A stretch of DNA of 64,000 nucleotides from Alteromonas stellipolaris (GTDB lineage: Bacteria; Pseudomonadota; Gammaproteobacteria; Enterobacterales; Alteromonadaceae). A program made the position numbers and the translations under genes. Below are positions 27,178 to 36,894 of the stretch, piece after piece. The notes under the pieces are model-generated. The model did no database searches. It saw only the letters and a list, made by a program, of their open reading frames with translations, and was not told the origin of the DNA. The first letter of the stretch is position 1. Every line of letters begins with the position of its first letter. Location: positions 4,588,001 through 4,652,000 of the forward strand of contig NZ_CP013926.1 in the NCBI RefSeq assembly GCF_001562115.1, in the 5' to 3' direction.

Positions 27178-28692
27178 TTACAAATACTTCTCAAGAAAAT
27201 CGTGATGAGAAGGCAGCGCCGATACTTGATTATCTACCTGCTGCTTCAAGCCTGCTAGAAAACGCTCAAGTTCGGTTTCAGACATTTCATCGGCTACCCG
27301 ATGATACTGCTGTGGCAACAAGCCTTGCCCCATCATAACTTGTGTCCATGAATCGACACGGAAGATATCCCCATCATCTAGAAACACTCTTCCGGTTTGT
27401 TTAAATAGGTTTATTTTGTGGGTGAGAGAAGGGGGGATTTCCATGCTTTTGCAGTGATCCCAGAACGGACTGTCTTCTCGGTTAGTCACCTTATAGTGCA
27501 TCACAATAAAATCGAGAATGGCTGCCATTTCACTGTCGTACTTATTGTTGTATTCATCTACCGTCGATTGGGTTATTCCATCAAATGGAAACAAGCGCAT
27601 TAGGCGAACAATACCCGTCATGATCAAGTGAATGCTGGTTGACTCCAATGGTTCGATAAAACCGCTGGCTAACCCTAATGCTACACAGTTTTTATTCCAC
27701 CCCAATCGACGCTTACCTGGCGTGAACCTTATGATTCTTGGTTCGTTTAGGGTATCGCCTTCTATAGCATCTAATAAGGTGTTTTTGGCTTCGTCATCGC
27801 TCATATAATTGCTGCAATAAACCAATCCATTACCCACCCGATTTTGAAGCGGAATTTTCCAGCGCCAACCCGCAGTATGTGCCACACTTTTTGTGTAGGG
27901 GATGGGTGCACCCGTCGACGCGGTTTGCACTGCTAAAGCGCTGTCGCAGGGAAGCCAATGGCTCCAGTTTTCATACCCCGTATGAAGCGCCTTTTCTATC
28001 AATAGTCCCTTAAATCCCGTGCAATCGATAAATAAGTCGCCAGCAATTTCTTTATCATCCGATAACTTTATACTTGTTATACACCCCGTTTGTGAGCATT
28101 TACTTACATGCTGAATATCACCTTCAATATGGGTCACTCCCGCCTCTACTGCCAGCCCTTTTAAAAAGCGACCGTAGGCCACGGCGTCAAAGTGATAGGC
28201 GAAGTTCATTGGCATGCGTTCGCCGTAGGCAAACTTCCCCTCTTTCGCGGCTTTTAATTCGGTGCAGTAATCACCGAAGTCACCACCAAAACCCAGGTTT
28301 TTTGCTCGTAACCAAAAGTGATGAAATTCGCCTGCCCAGCACTCTCGACCTGTTACCCCAAATGAATGGATGTAACTGTGATTTTGCTCTCGCCAGTTTT
28401 CGAATTCTATGCCCAATTTGAAGGTGGCATTGGTGGCACGCATGAAGGCTTTTTCGTCTATACCGAGGAGCTTGTGGAACGTACGAATAGGGGGGATGGT
28501 CGCCTCGCCAACACCAACAATGCCGATATCTTTTGATTCTACCAGCGTAATGGAAAGGGATTTGCCGAGTAATTTTGAAAGCGCTGTCGCCGCCATCCAG
28601 CCAGCGGTGCCACCACCTGCAATCACGACACGCTTTACTGGGCTAGTTTTCGCTCCCGAAGTGTTTGAATTATCGGAATCCGATGACATCAT
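27178..28692 (-). CDS. Flavin-dependent tryptophan-halogenase-family protein (motifs intact)
   Basis: This is a 504-residue flavoprotein. It has the FAD-binding GGGTAG (26-31), GEATIP (62-67), Lys92 in NATFKLG matching the catalytic Lys of PrnA/RebH, the halogenase-specific WRWKIP (276-281), and Glu350-Ser351 in GFIEPLESTSI. By family knowledge it could form hypohalous acid from FADH2, O2 and halide. A tryptophan substrate is not implied, because similar genes near TonB receptors act on other indoles or unknown compounds. ATG 28692 has AAGGA upstream and precedes the FAD domain; it overlaps the upstream homologue by 23 bp. Confidence 0.85.
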   Translation of the reverse strand: MMSSDSDNSNTSGAKTSPVKRVVIAGGGTAGWMAATALSKLLGKSLSITLVESKDIGIVGVGEATIPPIRTFHKLLGIDEKAFMRATNATFKLGIEFENWREQNHSYIHSFGVTGRECWAGEFHHFWLRAKNLGFGGDFGDYCTELKAAKEGKFAYGERMPMNFAYHFDAVAYGRFLKGLAVEAGVTHIEGDIQHVSKCSQTGCITSIKLSDDKEIAGDLFIDCTGFKGLLIEKALHTGYENWSHWLPCDSALAVQTASTGAPIPYTKSVAHTAGWRWKIPLQNRVGNGLVYCSNYMSDDEAKNTLLDAIEGDTLNEPRIIRFTPGKRRLGWNKNCVALGLASGFIEPLESTSIHLIMTGIVRLMRLFPFDGITQSTVDEYNNKYDSEMAAILDFIVMHYKVTNREDSPFWDHCKSMEIPPSLTHKINLFKQTGRVFLDDGDIFRVDSWTQVMMGQGLLPQQYHRVADEMSETELERFLAGLKQQVDNQVSALPSHHDFLEKYL

Positions 28693-30313
28693 GGCGAGGT
28701 CCTTCTTTCTTGTCGTTATCATTTGTTGTGGTTTCTTTCTCTGCATGATGAGAAATGGCGGTGAGTAAATCGCGGTTAGTTGGCAATCCAGCAAGCAATT
28801 GGCGTTTGCCTTGTTGTAAGCTCTGTTTTACCGCGAAGGCTTTATTCACCATGTCGCTGTTTTTATCAAGCTGCCTGCCATTGGTGTGAAAACCCATTCC
28901 ATACAAAATGTACTGATAGCTTGCTGAGGGAAAGATCTCTTCGTTTTCAATAAGGTCGTAACGAGAGGGGGCTTGGTACTGCCATAAATCGAGTAAGGCG
29001 TTTAGCGAGTCTGGAATGCTGTTTTCGCTTCGCTGCGCCTTCCAATATGGCTCTGTTCTCTCGCTTAATACATAGTGTAGTTTTAAAAAGTCGATAACTC
29101 TTTCCCAGCGATAGGTAAAACGCTGATTGTAACGCGTGGCCACGTGGCTCATGTGTTTTCGGTTCTGCGGAAACTGATCGCACAGCATGCGAATACCCAA
29201 TTCAACCATCGCAATTGCCGAGGCCTCTAACGGCTCGATAAAGCCTGATGACATACCCATACCAATACAGTTATTTACCCAAAACTGCTTTCGGTAGCCT
29301 GGGTCGAACTGTAAATGTCTATAGTTGAGGTTCTCTATCTCAGTTTTAGGCAACTGCTTCGCTAAGTGTTCGCGCAGTATAGATTCTGCATCTTCCTCAC
29401 TCGCATACTCACTGGCATAAACTAGCCCCACACCACGGCGGTGTTGCAAGCCAATATCCCACGTCCATCCGCAGGTTTGGGCTGTGGCGATTGTCGTTGA
29501 GGATATGCTGTCGGCTGAGCCCTCTATATCGCTGCTGCCATAAGGTACTTGTGCGGCCACAGCGCGGTTATTTAGCAGCACCGATGACACTGAGTGCCAA
29601 GGTACATGGTAATGTTTATCGATTAACAGCCCTTGTTGACCACTACAATCAATAAACAAGTCACCCTTAATTGTATCGCCGCGTTCAGTCACCAGCGCCT
29701 CAATATCGCCATTATCTTGTGTAACCACGTTCGCAATATGCGCTTGCGTGTGCTTTACACCTAAGCTGGTTTTACAATGGTTTGTAAGCAGGGTCGCTAA
29801 TGCGGAGGCGTCAAAATGATAGCCGTAATTCAGTACGTAAGCATATTCAGGCGTGGAGTTTTGCTTTGGTGCTAGTCCAGCATGACAAATATCGGGTTGT
29901 AAGCAAAAGCTTTGCTCAAACGATTCGTTACTGAAAAACTGTTGCCAGCAACGGTGAATATCAAGTTCAGTATAGCCTGTGGGTGTAGTGAAAGGGTGTT
30001 GATAATTATCATTTTGTTGACCGTTTCGCCAGCCAGCAAAGGTAGAACCTTGTTTGAAGGATGCATTACAGCAAGTAAGAAATTCTGCTTCCTTGATACC
30101 TATTTCTTGAAGTGTATCGCGTAATGAAGGCCAAGAACCTTCCCCCACGCCAATACTTGGCACATTAGGCGACTCCACCAGCGTTATATTAATTGCGCTT
30201 TCGTCACTGTTGCCGCTGCGATTACCCAGCCTAGCGGCTAATACTCCAGCGCACAGCCAACCAGCGGTTCCACCGCCCACAATGACTACATGCTTAATAG
30301 GTTGGTTCGACAC
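28670..30313 (-). CDS. Second tryptophan-halogenase-family flavoprotein (divergent motifs)
   Basis: This is a 547-residue paralogue of the downstream gene. FAD-binding GGGTAG is at 13-18 and Lys87 in NASFKQG is kept. Other positions differ: GEATIP reads GEGSWP (58-63), WxWxIP reads WTWDIG (283-288), and the Glu-Ser pair reads Glu363-Ala364 in GFIEPLEASAI. It may have altered halide or substrate specificity, or have lost halogenation. It lies 162 bp downstream of the TonB receptor gene behind a hairpin terminator, and overlaps the next halogenase gene. Confidence 0.82.
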   Translation of the reverse strand: MSNQPIKHVVIVGGGTAGWLCAGVLAARLGNRSGNSDESAINITLVESPNVPSIGVGEGSWPSLRDTLQEIGIKEAEFLTCCNASFKQGSTFAGWRNGQQNDNYQHPFTTPTGYTELDIHRCWQQFFSNESFEQSFCLQPDICHAGLAPKQNSTPEYAYVLNYGYHFDASALATLLTNHCKTSLGVKHTQAHIANVVTQDNGDIEALVTERGDTIKGDLFIDCSGQQGLLIDKHYHVPWHSVSSVLLNNRAVAAQVPYGSSDIEGSADSISSTTIATAQTCGWTWDIGLQHRRGVGLVYASEYASEEDAESILREHLAKQLPKTEIENLNYRHLQFDPGYRKQFWVNNCIGMGMSSGFIEPLEASAIAMVELGIRMLCDQFPQNRKHMSHVATRYNQRFTYRWERVIDFLKLHYVLSERTEPYWKAQRSENSIPDSLNALLDLWQYQAPSRYDLIENEEIFPSASYQYILYGMGFHTNGRQLDKNSDMVNKAFAVKQSLQQGKRQLLAGLPTNRDLLTAISHHAEKETTTNDNDKKEGPRHDVIGFR

Positions 30314-30406
30314 TGTTTATCCCTTTTTCATTAAGTGTAGAGGGCTTGTTTCTTTATTGCTAAGCGTTGTGTTTACTTTACTGTTTTATTCAGTCTCCAC
30401 TATGAC

Positions 30407-30448
30407 AAAAAAGCCCATTGAGGTGCAACGCATTCCACCCCAATAGGC
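30407..30448 (-). terminator. Hairpin terminator between the TonB receptor and halogenase genes
   Basis: Read leftward, the arms (30436-30448 and 30413-30425) form about a 13-bp stem with two G-U pairs around a 10-base loop, then six T residues (A at 30407-30412 on the + strand). It probably lowers read-through from the receptor gene into the halogenase genes. Confidence 0.75.
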
Positions 30449-30475
30449 CATATATCATCTAAGCGTACGCTTTAT

Positions 30476-33400
30476 TTAAAAGGTGTAACGCGCACCCAAT
30501 GCATAACGCGCTCCTAATTCATCTAGTTGCCACAGCATAGCGCTGGTTCTTCCGTGTCGACGAATATTTTCATCGGTAATGTTTATTCCTTCAAACGATA
30601 CGGTCAATGCTTCAGACACTTCATACGACATACTAAAATCAATTTGCGAGTATGCTTCTGTATAGCCTGGCTCATTCACATATTGAGACGTGGTATCTAA
30701 GAACTTATCACGCCAGTTATAGGCAATACGTGCTTGAAGTGCATCCATTTCATACATGAATATCAAGTTGGCGGTATCACTCAAGCCGACTAACGCAAAC
30801 TGGGTAATACTTGGGTTTGCATTATTATCAAACCCGATGTCACCGGTAACCGTTGTATAGTTCGCTTGAATACCAAAACCGGTATCGCCGAAGAAGTGTT
30901 GTGCAGCCAGCTCAAATCCGTAAATATTGGCATTTTTGTTATTTACAGGCTTCGAATTGATGAAAGTCATCAATGGATCGTCACCATTTGGAATAATGTC
31001 GTATTCTGCTTCGAACTGTTCATCGGTCATAGAGTCGTAATCGACGCCATTTTCCATTGCAGCAACCATGTTAAATAACGAGGTATCGCTGATAGGAATA
31101 CCGCGCGCTTCAAGCTCGTCCATAGCAGCTTGTGCACGAGGGCCTGCGGTAGCATCAGTTAGGCCAAAAATATTCTCTTCAACCTGCTCGTTACCAATAA
31201 AGTTTTTAACGCGTTTATCGTAAAAACCTACCGATACGTAACTGGTTTCATCAAAGTAGTATTCCAGTGACAAGTCTACGTTGTCAGATTCAAGAGGTAT
31301 AAGGGCCGGGTTACCAGAACTTGCCGTTGCCGTTGGGCCATCGCTAAGAAGGGTGGGGCTACTTGGCGTACCAACGGTAGAAGCTGCACTTAAGTTGTTA
31401 TAAGTCGGTCTGGCGATGGTTTTGCTATATGAGAAACGTGCAATCACATTTTCCATTACTTCAATATCGAAATCTAACGCAGGAAGGAAGTGATCATAAC
31501 TTGAATCAACTTCCACATCTTCCATGTCGCTACCGAAACGAACGTTAAAGTCGTTGTTACCTTCCCATGCAATCCCGCTAGGCAAACTGATATTCGCAAT
31601 AGAAGTAACATCTGTATTTTCGTAACGAATACCGGTCAATAGGTTGTATTCCATACCATTGAGCTCACCGGATAAATCGAGCTCGAAATAAACCGACGTA
31701 ATATCTTCTTCAATGGTACGGTTAGTTGCAAATGGGTTATTGGCAAGTAAATCGAAACCATACTCGTCAGCGGCGAAAGCACCAATTTCAGCCACGCTTC
31801 CGGTGAAACCTTGTGAAAACATACCTGTGGTGTTGAAATCGCTAAACTCACTGGCTAAATCGAGCGGCGTTAGTGAACCTGCTGGTAATTCGCCTGGATT
31901 TTCAATACCCCAATTGCCCATGGTATGACGAGTAAGTGATTGTAGTGAAGTACTTTCCATGGCGCGAGATTCAATACCGAAGTTAATACTTCCGGTATCC
32001 ATAGCGTAACTACCGTCAATGCGAGCTTGAGTAATTTCGGTTTCTTGTGAAGCAAAGTTCATATCAAGAATTGATGTTCCCACATCGTCTTGATCCAGTA
32101 CGCCATTTCCGTTTAAATTTGTACGAGAAACATCGTCGAAATCGACAATCATGATGGGAAAATCACCGGAGAAATCGACACCTTGTCCGCGGACAACATT
32201 CGCACCAAGACCAAGGTTTGTCCATGTACCATAAGGCGAGTCTGGTCGACCTTCTGCTGTAGAGTTATGCAAGTCGAAATGCAGCGTTAAATCATCAGTA
32301 GCAAAATATTTGACGTTAAAACCTACCGATTTATTTTCGTTAACCTGATTAAGCTCTTGTAACGCTAGGCCTAAATCTCGAGGCAATAAATCTCTGCGCT
32401 CTTGGGTGATAAGTACGGGGGTTTTAACCGTATTGTCATCGAAAGTTAAGTTTGTAAAGTAACGGTCGTCCATCCAAATTGACTGTTCCGCACGAGCTTC
32501 ATATAAGTCTTGCTTTGAATACGTATAGTCTAAGGTAGCCACTAGGTCATCACTAGGCGCATACTGAAAAGTAAGCTGGGCGTTGGTACGCTCTCGCTCT
32601 CTATCTGCCATGTAATAACGTAAATCTGAAGGGATACCAAATAGCTGCCCCATAGCTGGGGCATTATTTAAAACGATAGGGTCGCCACTATCGGGATTTG
32701 CTGGATCGGGTGATTGTGGCACAGTGCCGTCAAATGGGTTTACGCGCCATTCGTTTACGAATGCGCCCTGAGCTGCACTGTCACGCTGTTGATAAGAGCC
32801 AGTAAAGGTCACGCCGAATTTTCTATCGTCGTCTAAGTAATTAATAAAACCAGACAACTCTGGAGTGACATCGTCACCTACGCGGTTTGTGGTGTCATGC
32901 AATGCTTTTGCGCCGACACTGGCCATGATGCCAGTTTCAGAGGCATCAAATGGTCTTGCGGTACGAATATTTACCGAGGCACCAATACCACCAGTCGCTA
33001 TACTTGCACGCCCAGTTTTATAAACCTCAACAGCGCGGACACTTTCAGAGGCTAAATCAGAAAAGTTAAATGCACGGGAATTACCAACGCTACCACCATT
33101 AGGTAATGCTGCGCCTGGCATCGTTCTGCCATTTAGCGTCACCATGTTGAAATCTGGCCCGAAACCACGTGCTGTAATTTGGCTACCTTCACCATTATTT
33201 CGGCTTATCGATATACCGGTAATACGTTGAAGGGATTCTGCCAAGTTTGTATCAGGAAACTTGCCAATGTCTTCAGCGGAAATAGCATCAACAACACCCG
33301 CTGAATCACGCTTAATGCCCATCGATTCTTGAACACTGCTTCGAATTCCAGATACTTGAATGACTTCTATATTGTCATTTTCGCTAGCTTCCTGTGCTTG

Positions 33401-33481
33401 TACTGGGAACATCAGGCCTGTTCCCAATATTAAAGACAGACTAGTAGCGATTTTAGATTTGTATAGCTTGTTATGTGTCAC
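30476..33481 (-). CDS. TonB-dependent outer-membrane receptor
   Basis: The 1001-residue receptor has a signal peptide ending near PVQA|QEA (residue 30). A short TonB-box-like segment (IEVIQVSGIR) leads into a plug domain (about 45-165: DAISAEDIGKFPDTNLAESL, QITARGFGPDFNMVTLNGR) and a large barrel ending in ARYALGARYTF with the terminal Phe required for assembly. The plug pattern matches the large proteobacterial receptors often used for oligosaccharide uptake. The start is GTG 33481; no ATG precedes the signal-peptide core. Two LacI-type operators lie within 100 bp upstream. Beta-glucoside import is inferred from the divergent GH1 and symporter genes. Confidence 0.9.
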   Translation of the reverse strand: MTHNKLYKSKIATSLSLILGTGLMFPVQAQEASENDNIEVIQVSGIRSSVQESMGIKRDSAGVVDAISAEDIGKFPDTNLAESLQRITGISISRNNGEGSQITARGFGPDFNMVTLNGRTMPGAALPNGGSVGNSRAFNFSDLASESVRAVEVYKTGRASIATGGIGASVNIRTARPFDASETGIMASVGAKALHDTTNRVGDDVTPELSGFINYLDDDRKFGVTFTGSYQQRDSAAQGAFVNEWRVNPFDGTVPQSPDPANPDSGDPIVLNNAPAMGQLFGIPSDLRYYMADRERERTNAQLTFQYAPSDDLVATLDYTYSKQDLYEARAEQSIWMDDRYFTNLTFDDNTVKTPVLITQERRDLLPRDLGLALQELNQVNENKSVGFNVKYFATDDLTLHFDLHNSTAEGRPDSPYGTWTNLGLGANVVRGQGVDFSGDFPIMIVDFDDVSRTNLNGNGVLDQDDVGTSILDMNFASQETEITQARIDGSYAMDTGSINFGIESRAMESTSLQSLTRHTMGNWGIENPGELPAGSLTPLDLASEFSDFNTTGMFSQGFTGSVAEIGAFAADEYGFDLLANNPFATNRTIEEDITSVYFELDLSGELNGMEYNLLTGIRYENTDVTSIANISLPSGIAWEGNNDFNVRFGSDMEDVEVDSSYDHFLPALDFDIEVMENVIARFSYSKTIARPTYNNLSAASTVGTPSSPTLLSDGPTATASSGNPALIPLESDNVDLSLEYYFDETSYVSVGFYDKRVKNFIGNEQVEENIFGLTDATAGPRAQAAMDELEARGIPISDTSLFNMVAAMENGVDYDSMTDEQFEAEYDIIPNGDDPLMTFINSKPVNNKNANIYGFELAAQHFFGDTGFGIQANYTTVTGDIGFDNNANPSITQFALVGLSDTANLIFMYEMDALQARIAYNWRDKFLDTTSQYVNEPGYTEAYSQIDFSMSYEVSEALTVSFEGINITDENIRRHGRTSAMLWQLDELGARYALGARYTF

Positions 33482-33524
33482 TGTCTTTCTCTCTTATGTT
33501 GTGCTGAGTGATGAGCGCTTCCCA

Positions 33525-33539
33525 AGAAAGGGCTTTCTC
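33525..33539. promoter_or_regulatory. LacI-type operator, imperfect copy
   Basis: AGAAAGGGCTTTCTC differs from the perfect copy by a G for C in the centre. It is 44 bp upstream of the receptor start codon. Confidence 0.55.
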
Positions 33540-33564
33540 AGGTTTATCAACGAAACACCCGCAA

Positions 33565-33580
33565 GAGAAAGCGCTTTCTC
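33565..33580. promoter_or_regulatory. LacI-type operator, perfect 16-bp palindrome
   Basis: GAGAAAGCGCTTTCTC is a complete palindrome with the central CG step typical of LacI-family operators. It is 84 bp upstream of the receptor start. Confidence 0.8.
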
Positions 33581-33792
33581 AAAGCTAAGTCATCCTAGAC
33601 TAAAGATCAACATTTTTTTCACACAAAGTTCACAACGAAAAGCCAGCTTTAAATCGAACACCTAGTTACATTAATATTTATTATTTAAAATCATAATCTT
33701 GAGTTATCCCCTAGAATATTATTAATTGACTAATCTAGGCCAAATGTAAACGGGCACTTTCTAACGTAAAGATAAAATATAACAACTTTACA

Positions 33793-33808
33793 AAGAAAGC
33801 GCTTTCTC
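33793..33808. promoter_or_regulatory. LacI-type operator facing the GH1 gene
   Basis: AAGAAAGCGCTTTCTC has a 14-bp exact palindrome and differs from the perfect copy at one outer base. It is positioned to control the GH1-symporter transcript. Confidence 0.75.
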
Positions 33809-33925
33809 AAAATGTTGAGTTCATGCTATAAACAAAATAGGTGAAGTCATCCATCGCGCTTATTTCTCACGCTTTCCAACCTTCACCTCGCTACATTATT
33901 GAGAATTGTAATAGGATCCTAAGAA

Positions 33926-35266
33926 ATGATGAAAGACATAGAGCTACCCAAAACAAGCCCCATGCTAGATAAACAATTTACGTTTGGAACAGCGACTTCT
34001 TCTTTTCAAATAGAGGGGGATGCTGAAAACCGAATGGAGAGTATTTGGGATGTTTTTTGTCGTACCCCTGGGGCAGTAGCCGATAATTCTGATGGCGTGG
34101 TAGCGTGTGAACACATCCTTAGATGGCGTGATGATGTCGAAATGCTTAAACAGCTTGGCGTAGATGCGTATCGCTTTTCTATATCTTGGCCACGAGTAAT
34201 GAATCAGGATGGAGAACTGAACAGAAAGGGCGTTTCTTTTTATATTCAATTACTTGATGTGTTAATTGAAGCGAACATAAAGCCTTTTGTTACCCTTTAT
34301 CATTGGGACTTACCACAGTATTTAGAAGATAAAGGCGGGTGGCTATATCGTCAAACCGCGTACGATTTTGCAAACTATGCAGACAAAATTACCGCTGCCT
34401 TTGGTGAGCGAGTTTATTCCTATGCCACCTTTAATGAACCCTTTTGCTCTGCATATTTAGGCTACGAAATTGGTGTTCATGCCCCTGGACGAAAAGGAAG
34501 AAAGCGGGGTAGAGCGGCCGCACATCACATTTTACTTGCCCACGGATTAGGCATGCAAGTTCTAAGAAAGAATGCTCCTCATGCTTTGAACGGCATCGTT
34601 TTAAATTTTACACCATGCTACAGCGCATCAGATTCAGAGGCCGACAAACTTGCTACAGAAATGGCAGATCAATATATTAATCAATGGTATATGCAACCTG
34701 TAATGGAAGGTAGTTACCCCTATGTTATTGATGCATTAGCAGATAATGATAAACCTCCTATTGAATCAGGCGATATGGAAATTATCTGTCAGCCTTTAGA
34801 TTTTCTTGGTATTAATTTCTACACCCGACTTCACTACTCTGCCCCCATTAAAGCTGAAAACCTATTCCACGAGCACGCCCATCAAGCACCCATGACAGAT
34901 ATCGGTTGGGAAATTTACCCTGAAGCCTTACGCGAACTACTCGTTTCTTTGAATAAGCGCTATAAACTACCTCCTGTGTACATTACTGAAAACGGGGCTG
35001 CCATGGCAGATGTCGTTGAAGATGGTATGGTAGATGATGAGGGTAGAATCGACTATTACACGGGTCACTTAAACGCGGTTAACGAGGCAATGGAATCTGG
35101 CGTCGAAGTGAGTGGTTACTTCGCGTGGAGCCTCATGGATAACTTCGAATGGGCTGAGGGCTATGAAAAACGATTCGGGCTTGTATATGTTGATTTTGAT
35201 ACACAAGAACGTACTTTTAAGAATAGCGCGAAGGCTTACCAACGTTTATTAGCTAGTCGTAAATAA
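33926..35266 (+). CDS. GH1 beta-glucosidase
   Basis: The 446-residue protein has no signal peptide, so it acts in the cytoplasm. It has the GH1 (beta/alpha)8 barrel: the N-terminal signature FTFGTATSSFQIEG, the acid/base Glu171 in TFNEP, the nucleophile Glu355 in ITENG, and the substrate-binding SLMDNFEWAEGY near 401. The length is normal. It would hydrolyse beta-glucosides such as cellobiose or laminaribiose imported by the following symporter. The start is the first of two adjacent ATG codons. A LacI-type operator lies 118 bp upstream. Confidence 0.95.
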   Translation: MMKDIELPKTSPMLDKQFTFGTATSSFQIEGDAENRMESIWDVFCRTPGAVADNSDGVVACEHILRWRDDVEMLKQLGVDAYRFSISWPRVMNQDGELNRKGVSFYIQLLDVLIEANIKPFVTLYHWDLPQYLEDKGGWLYRQTAYDFANYADKITAAFGERVYSYATFNEPFCSAYLGYEIGVHAPGRKGRKRGRAAAHHILLAHGLGMQVLRKNAPHALNGIVLNFTPCYSASDSEADKLATEMADQYINQWYMQPVMEGSYPYVIDALADNDKPPIESGDMEIICQPLDFLGINFYTRLHYSAPIKAENLFHEHAHQAPMTDIGWEIYPEALRELLVSLNKRYKLPPVYITENGAAMADVVEDGMVDDEGRIDYYTGHLNAVNEAMESGVEVSGYFAWSLMDNFEWAEGYEKRFGLVYVDFDTQERTFKNSAKAYQRLLASRK

Positions 35267-35287
35267 CAAAAATAAAAGGAATACGCT

Positions 35288-36820
35288 GTGGATCATTCGT
35301 TAAGTGTAAGGGAAAAGATTGGTTATGGGTTGGGTGATGCAGCGGCTAATCTAGTTTGGCGTGGTGCCCTTGCATACTTAGCGGTGTTCTACACCGATAC
35401 CTTTGGGTTAACGGCGGCTGCGGCCGCTATGCTTTTTTTGGTGGTACGCCTTACTGATGGTGTCACCGACATTATCATGGGAATGATTGCTGATAGAACA
35501 CAAACTAAACTGGGTAAATTTCGGCCTTGGATATTAGGTTCTACCCCATTTCTAGGCTTATTTATGGTGCTGTGTTTCACCACCCCTGATTTTTCTTACT
35601 CAAATAAGCTTATCTATGCCTACCTAACCTATATAGGCCTAACGCTAGCTTACACGGTGAATAACGTACCTTATTCCGCATTAATGGGCGTGATGACAAG
35701 TGATGATAGGGAACGCACCAGTTTATCTGGCTTTCGATTTGCTGGGGCGTTTATGGGCGGCCTGCTAGTTATGGGTTGTTTACCGATGCTGGTTGAATTT
35801 TTCGGAGAAGGCAATACCGCAAAGGGGTATCAATATGCCATGTATCTTTTTGCTACTCTGTTGGTCGCACTCATGTTCACAACGGTAGCGACCACTAAAG
35901 AAAGGGTGCCAGTCGTGCAAAACGACGGAGCAAGCTTACTTCAAGAGCTAAAGGATTTGTCTCGTCAATTACCACTCATTCTATTTCCACTGTCAGCCAT
36001 AACGGCCTTTTTCTATTATCGAAATTGGCCAAGTGGTATCGCTTTCGTTGTCGTTATTTCTGTAACCTCTTTCTTCATTAAGCGCCTTGTTAACCGACCT
36101 GAAACGCAAAATAGCCGTTCACAACAAGACATCATTGATTTGCTTACCAATAAGCCATGGGTCATTTTGTTAGGTATGGGCTTCCTTACTATGATGTTTA
36201 ACGGCATTAAGTACGGTGTCATTGCCTATTACTTCAAGTATTACGTTGGAGATGAATTGCTCACTGGATACTATTTTATCGCCTTATTGGTGGTCTCGAT
36301 ATTGGGCGCATTGGCGACGCCATCGCTGTCGCGTTATATGGGCCGGAAAAAGCTATTTGTTATCTCGTTATTGGCCAGCAGCGCTCTGACATGTGCGATT
36401 TACTTTGTGCCACAAGGATCTGTGACGGGCATATTTGTATTAGGCTGTGGTGCGGAATTTTTCGCTGCGATAATGCCAACCTTATTCTTTTCCATGTTGG
36501 GCGACTCTGCAGACTATAACGAATGGCGCACAGGCCGACGAGCAACAGGCTTAATATACTCGGCAGGGTCTTTCGTACAGAAAACTGGTGGGGGCTTTGC
36601 GGGCGCATTAGTACTGTTAGTGCTAGGCAGTTATGGCTATGACGGCATGCAAGTTGACTCTATTACGCAAACCCTTCCAGGTATGCAAGCATTGATGAGC
36701 TGGATACCTGCCTGTTTCGGTATAGCCGGCGCACTCCTTATTATGTTTTATCCGCTTACCGATGCGCGCCAGCAAGAAGTGACAGAGACTTTACTCAAGC
36801 GTCGTAGCGCAACTGCCTGA
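35288..36820 (+). CDS. GPH-family glycoside:cation symporter (MFS)
   Basis: This is a 510-residue inner-membrane protein with about twelve hydrophobic helices. The MelB/GPH signatures are clear: KIGYGLGDAAANLVW at the start, DGVTDIIMGMIADRTQTKLGKFRPW with the conserved Asp/Arg/Lys set (about 56-80), and DYNEWRTGRRATGLIYSAG in the second half. It is longer than MelB because of an insertion near 200-270 with two additional hydrophobic segments. It probably imports the oligosaccharide cleaved by the GH1 enzyme. GTG 35288 is preceded by AAAGGA. It lies 21 bp after the GH1 gene. Confidence 0.9.
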   Translation: MDHSLSVREKIGYGLGDAAANLVWRGALAYLAVFYTDTFGLTAAAAAMLFLVVRLTDGVTDIIMGMIADRTQTKLGKFRPWILGSTPFLGLFMVLCFTTPDFSYSNKLIYAYLTYIGLTLAYTVNNVPYSALMGVMTSDDRERTSLSGFRFAGAFMGGLLVMGCLPMLVEFFGEGNTAKGYQYAMYLFATLLVALMFTTVATTKERVPVVQNDGASLLQELKDLSRQLPLILFPLSAITAFFYYRNWPSGIAFVVVISVTSFFIKRLVNRPETQNSRSQQDIIDLLTNKPWVILLGMGFLTMMFNGIKYGVIAYYFKYYVGDELLTGYYFIALLVVSILGALATPSLSRYMGRKKLFVISLLASSALTCAIYFVPQGSVTGIFVLGCGAEFFAAIMPTLFFSMLGDSADYNEWRTGRRATGLIYSAGSFVQKTGGGFAGALVLLVLGSYGYDGMQVDSITQTLPGMQALMSWIPACFGIAGALLIMFYPLTDARQQEVTETLLKRRSATA

Positions 36821-36894
36821 ATAACGGCATAATGCTTTATGTAATGCGAACACTGCATTAATGAGCATCAAAACTAAGTTGGGGGAAGTGATAC

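Larger units (their letters stand above)
33482..33925. promoter_or_regulatory. Divergent control region of the sugar locus
   Basis: The 444-bp gap between the receptor and GH1 genes holds three related palindromes at 33525-33539, 33565-33580 and 33793-33808, two nearer the receptor gene and one 118 bp before the GH1 start. The rest is AT-rich and contains no open frame with family support. Promoter elements could not be assigned confidently. Confidence 0.7.

Noticed and set aside
27114-27338. Rightward frame overlapping the end of the first halogenase gene
   Set aside because: Most of it is antisense to the conserved halogenase C-terminus; no independent support.
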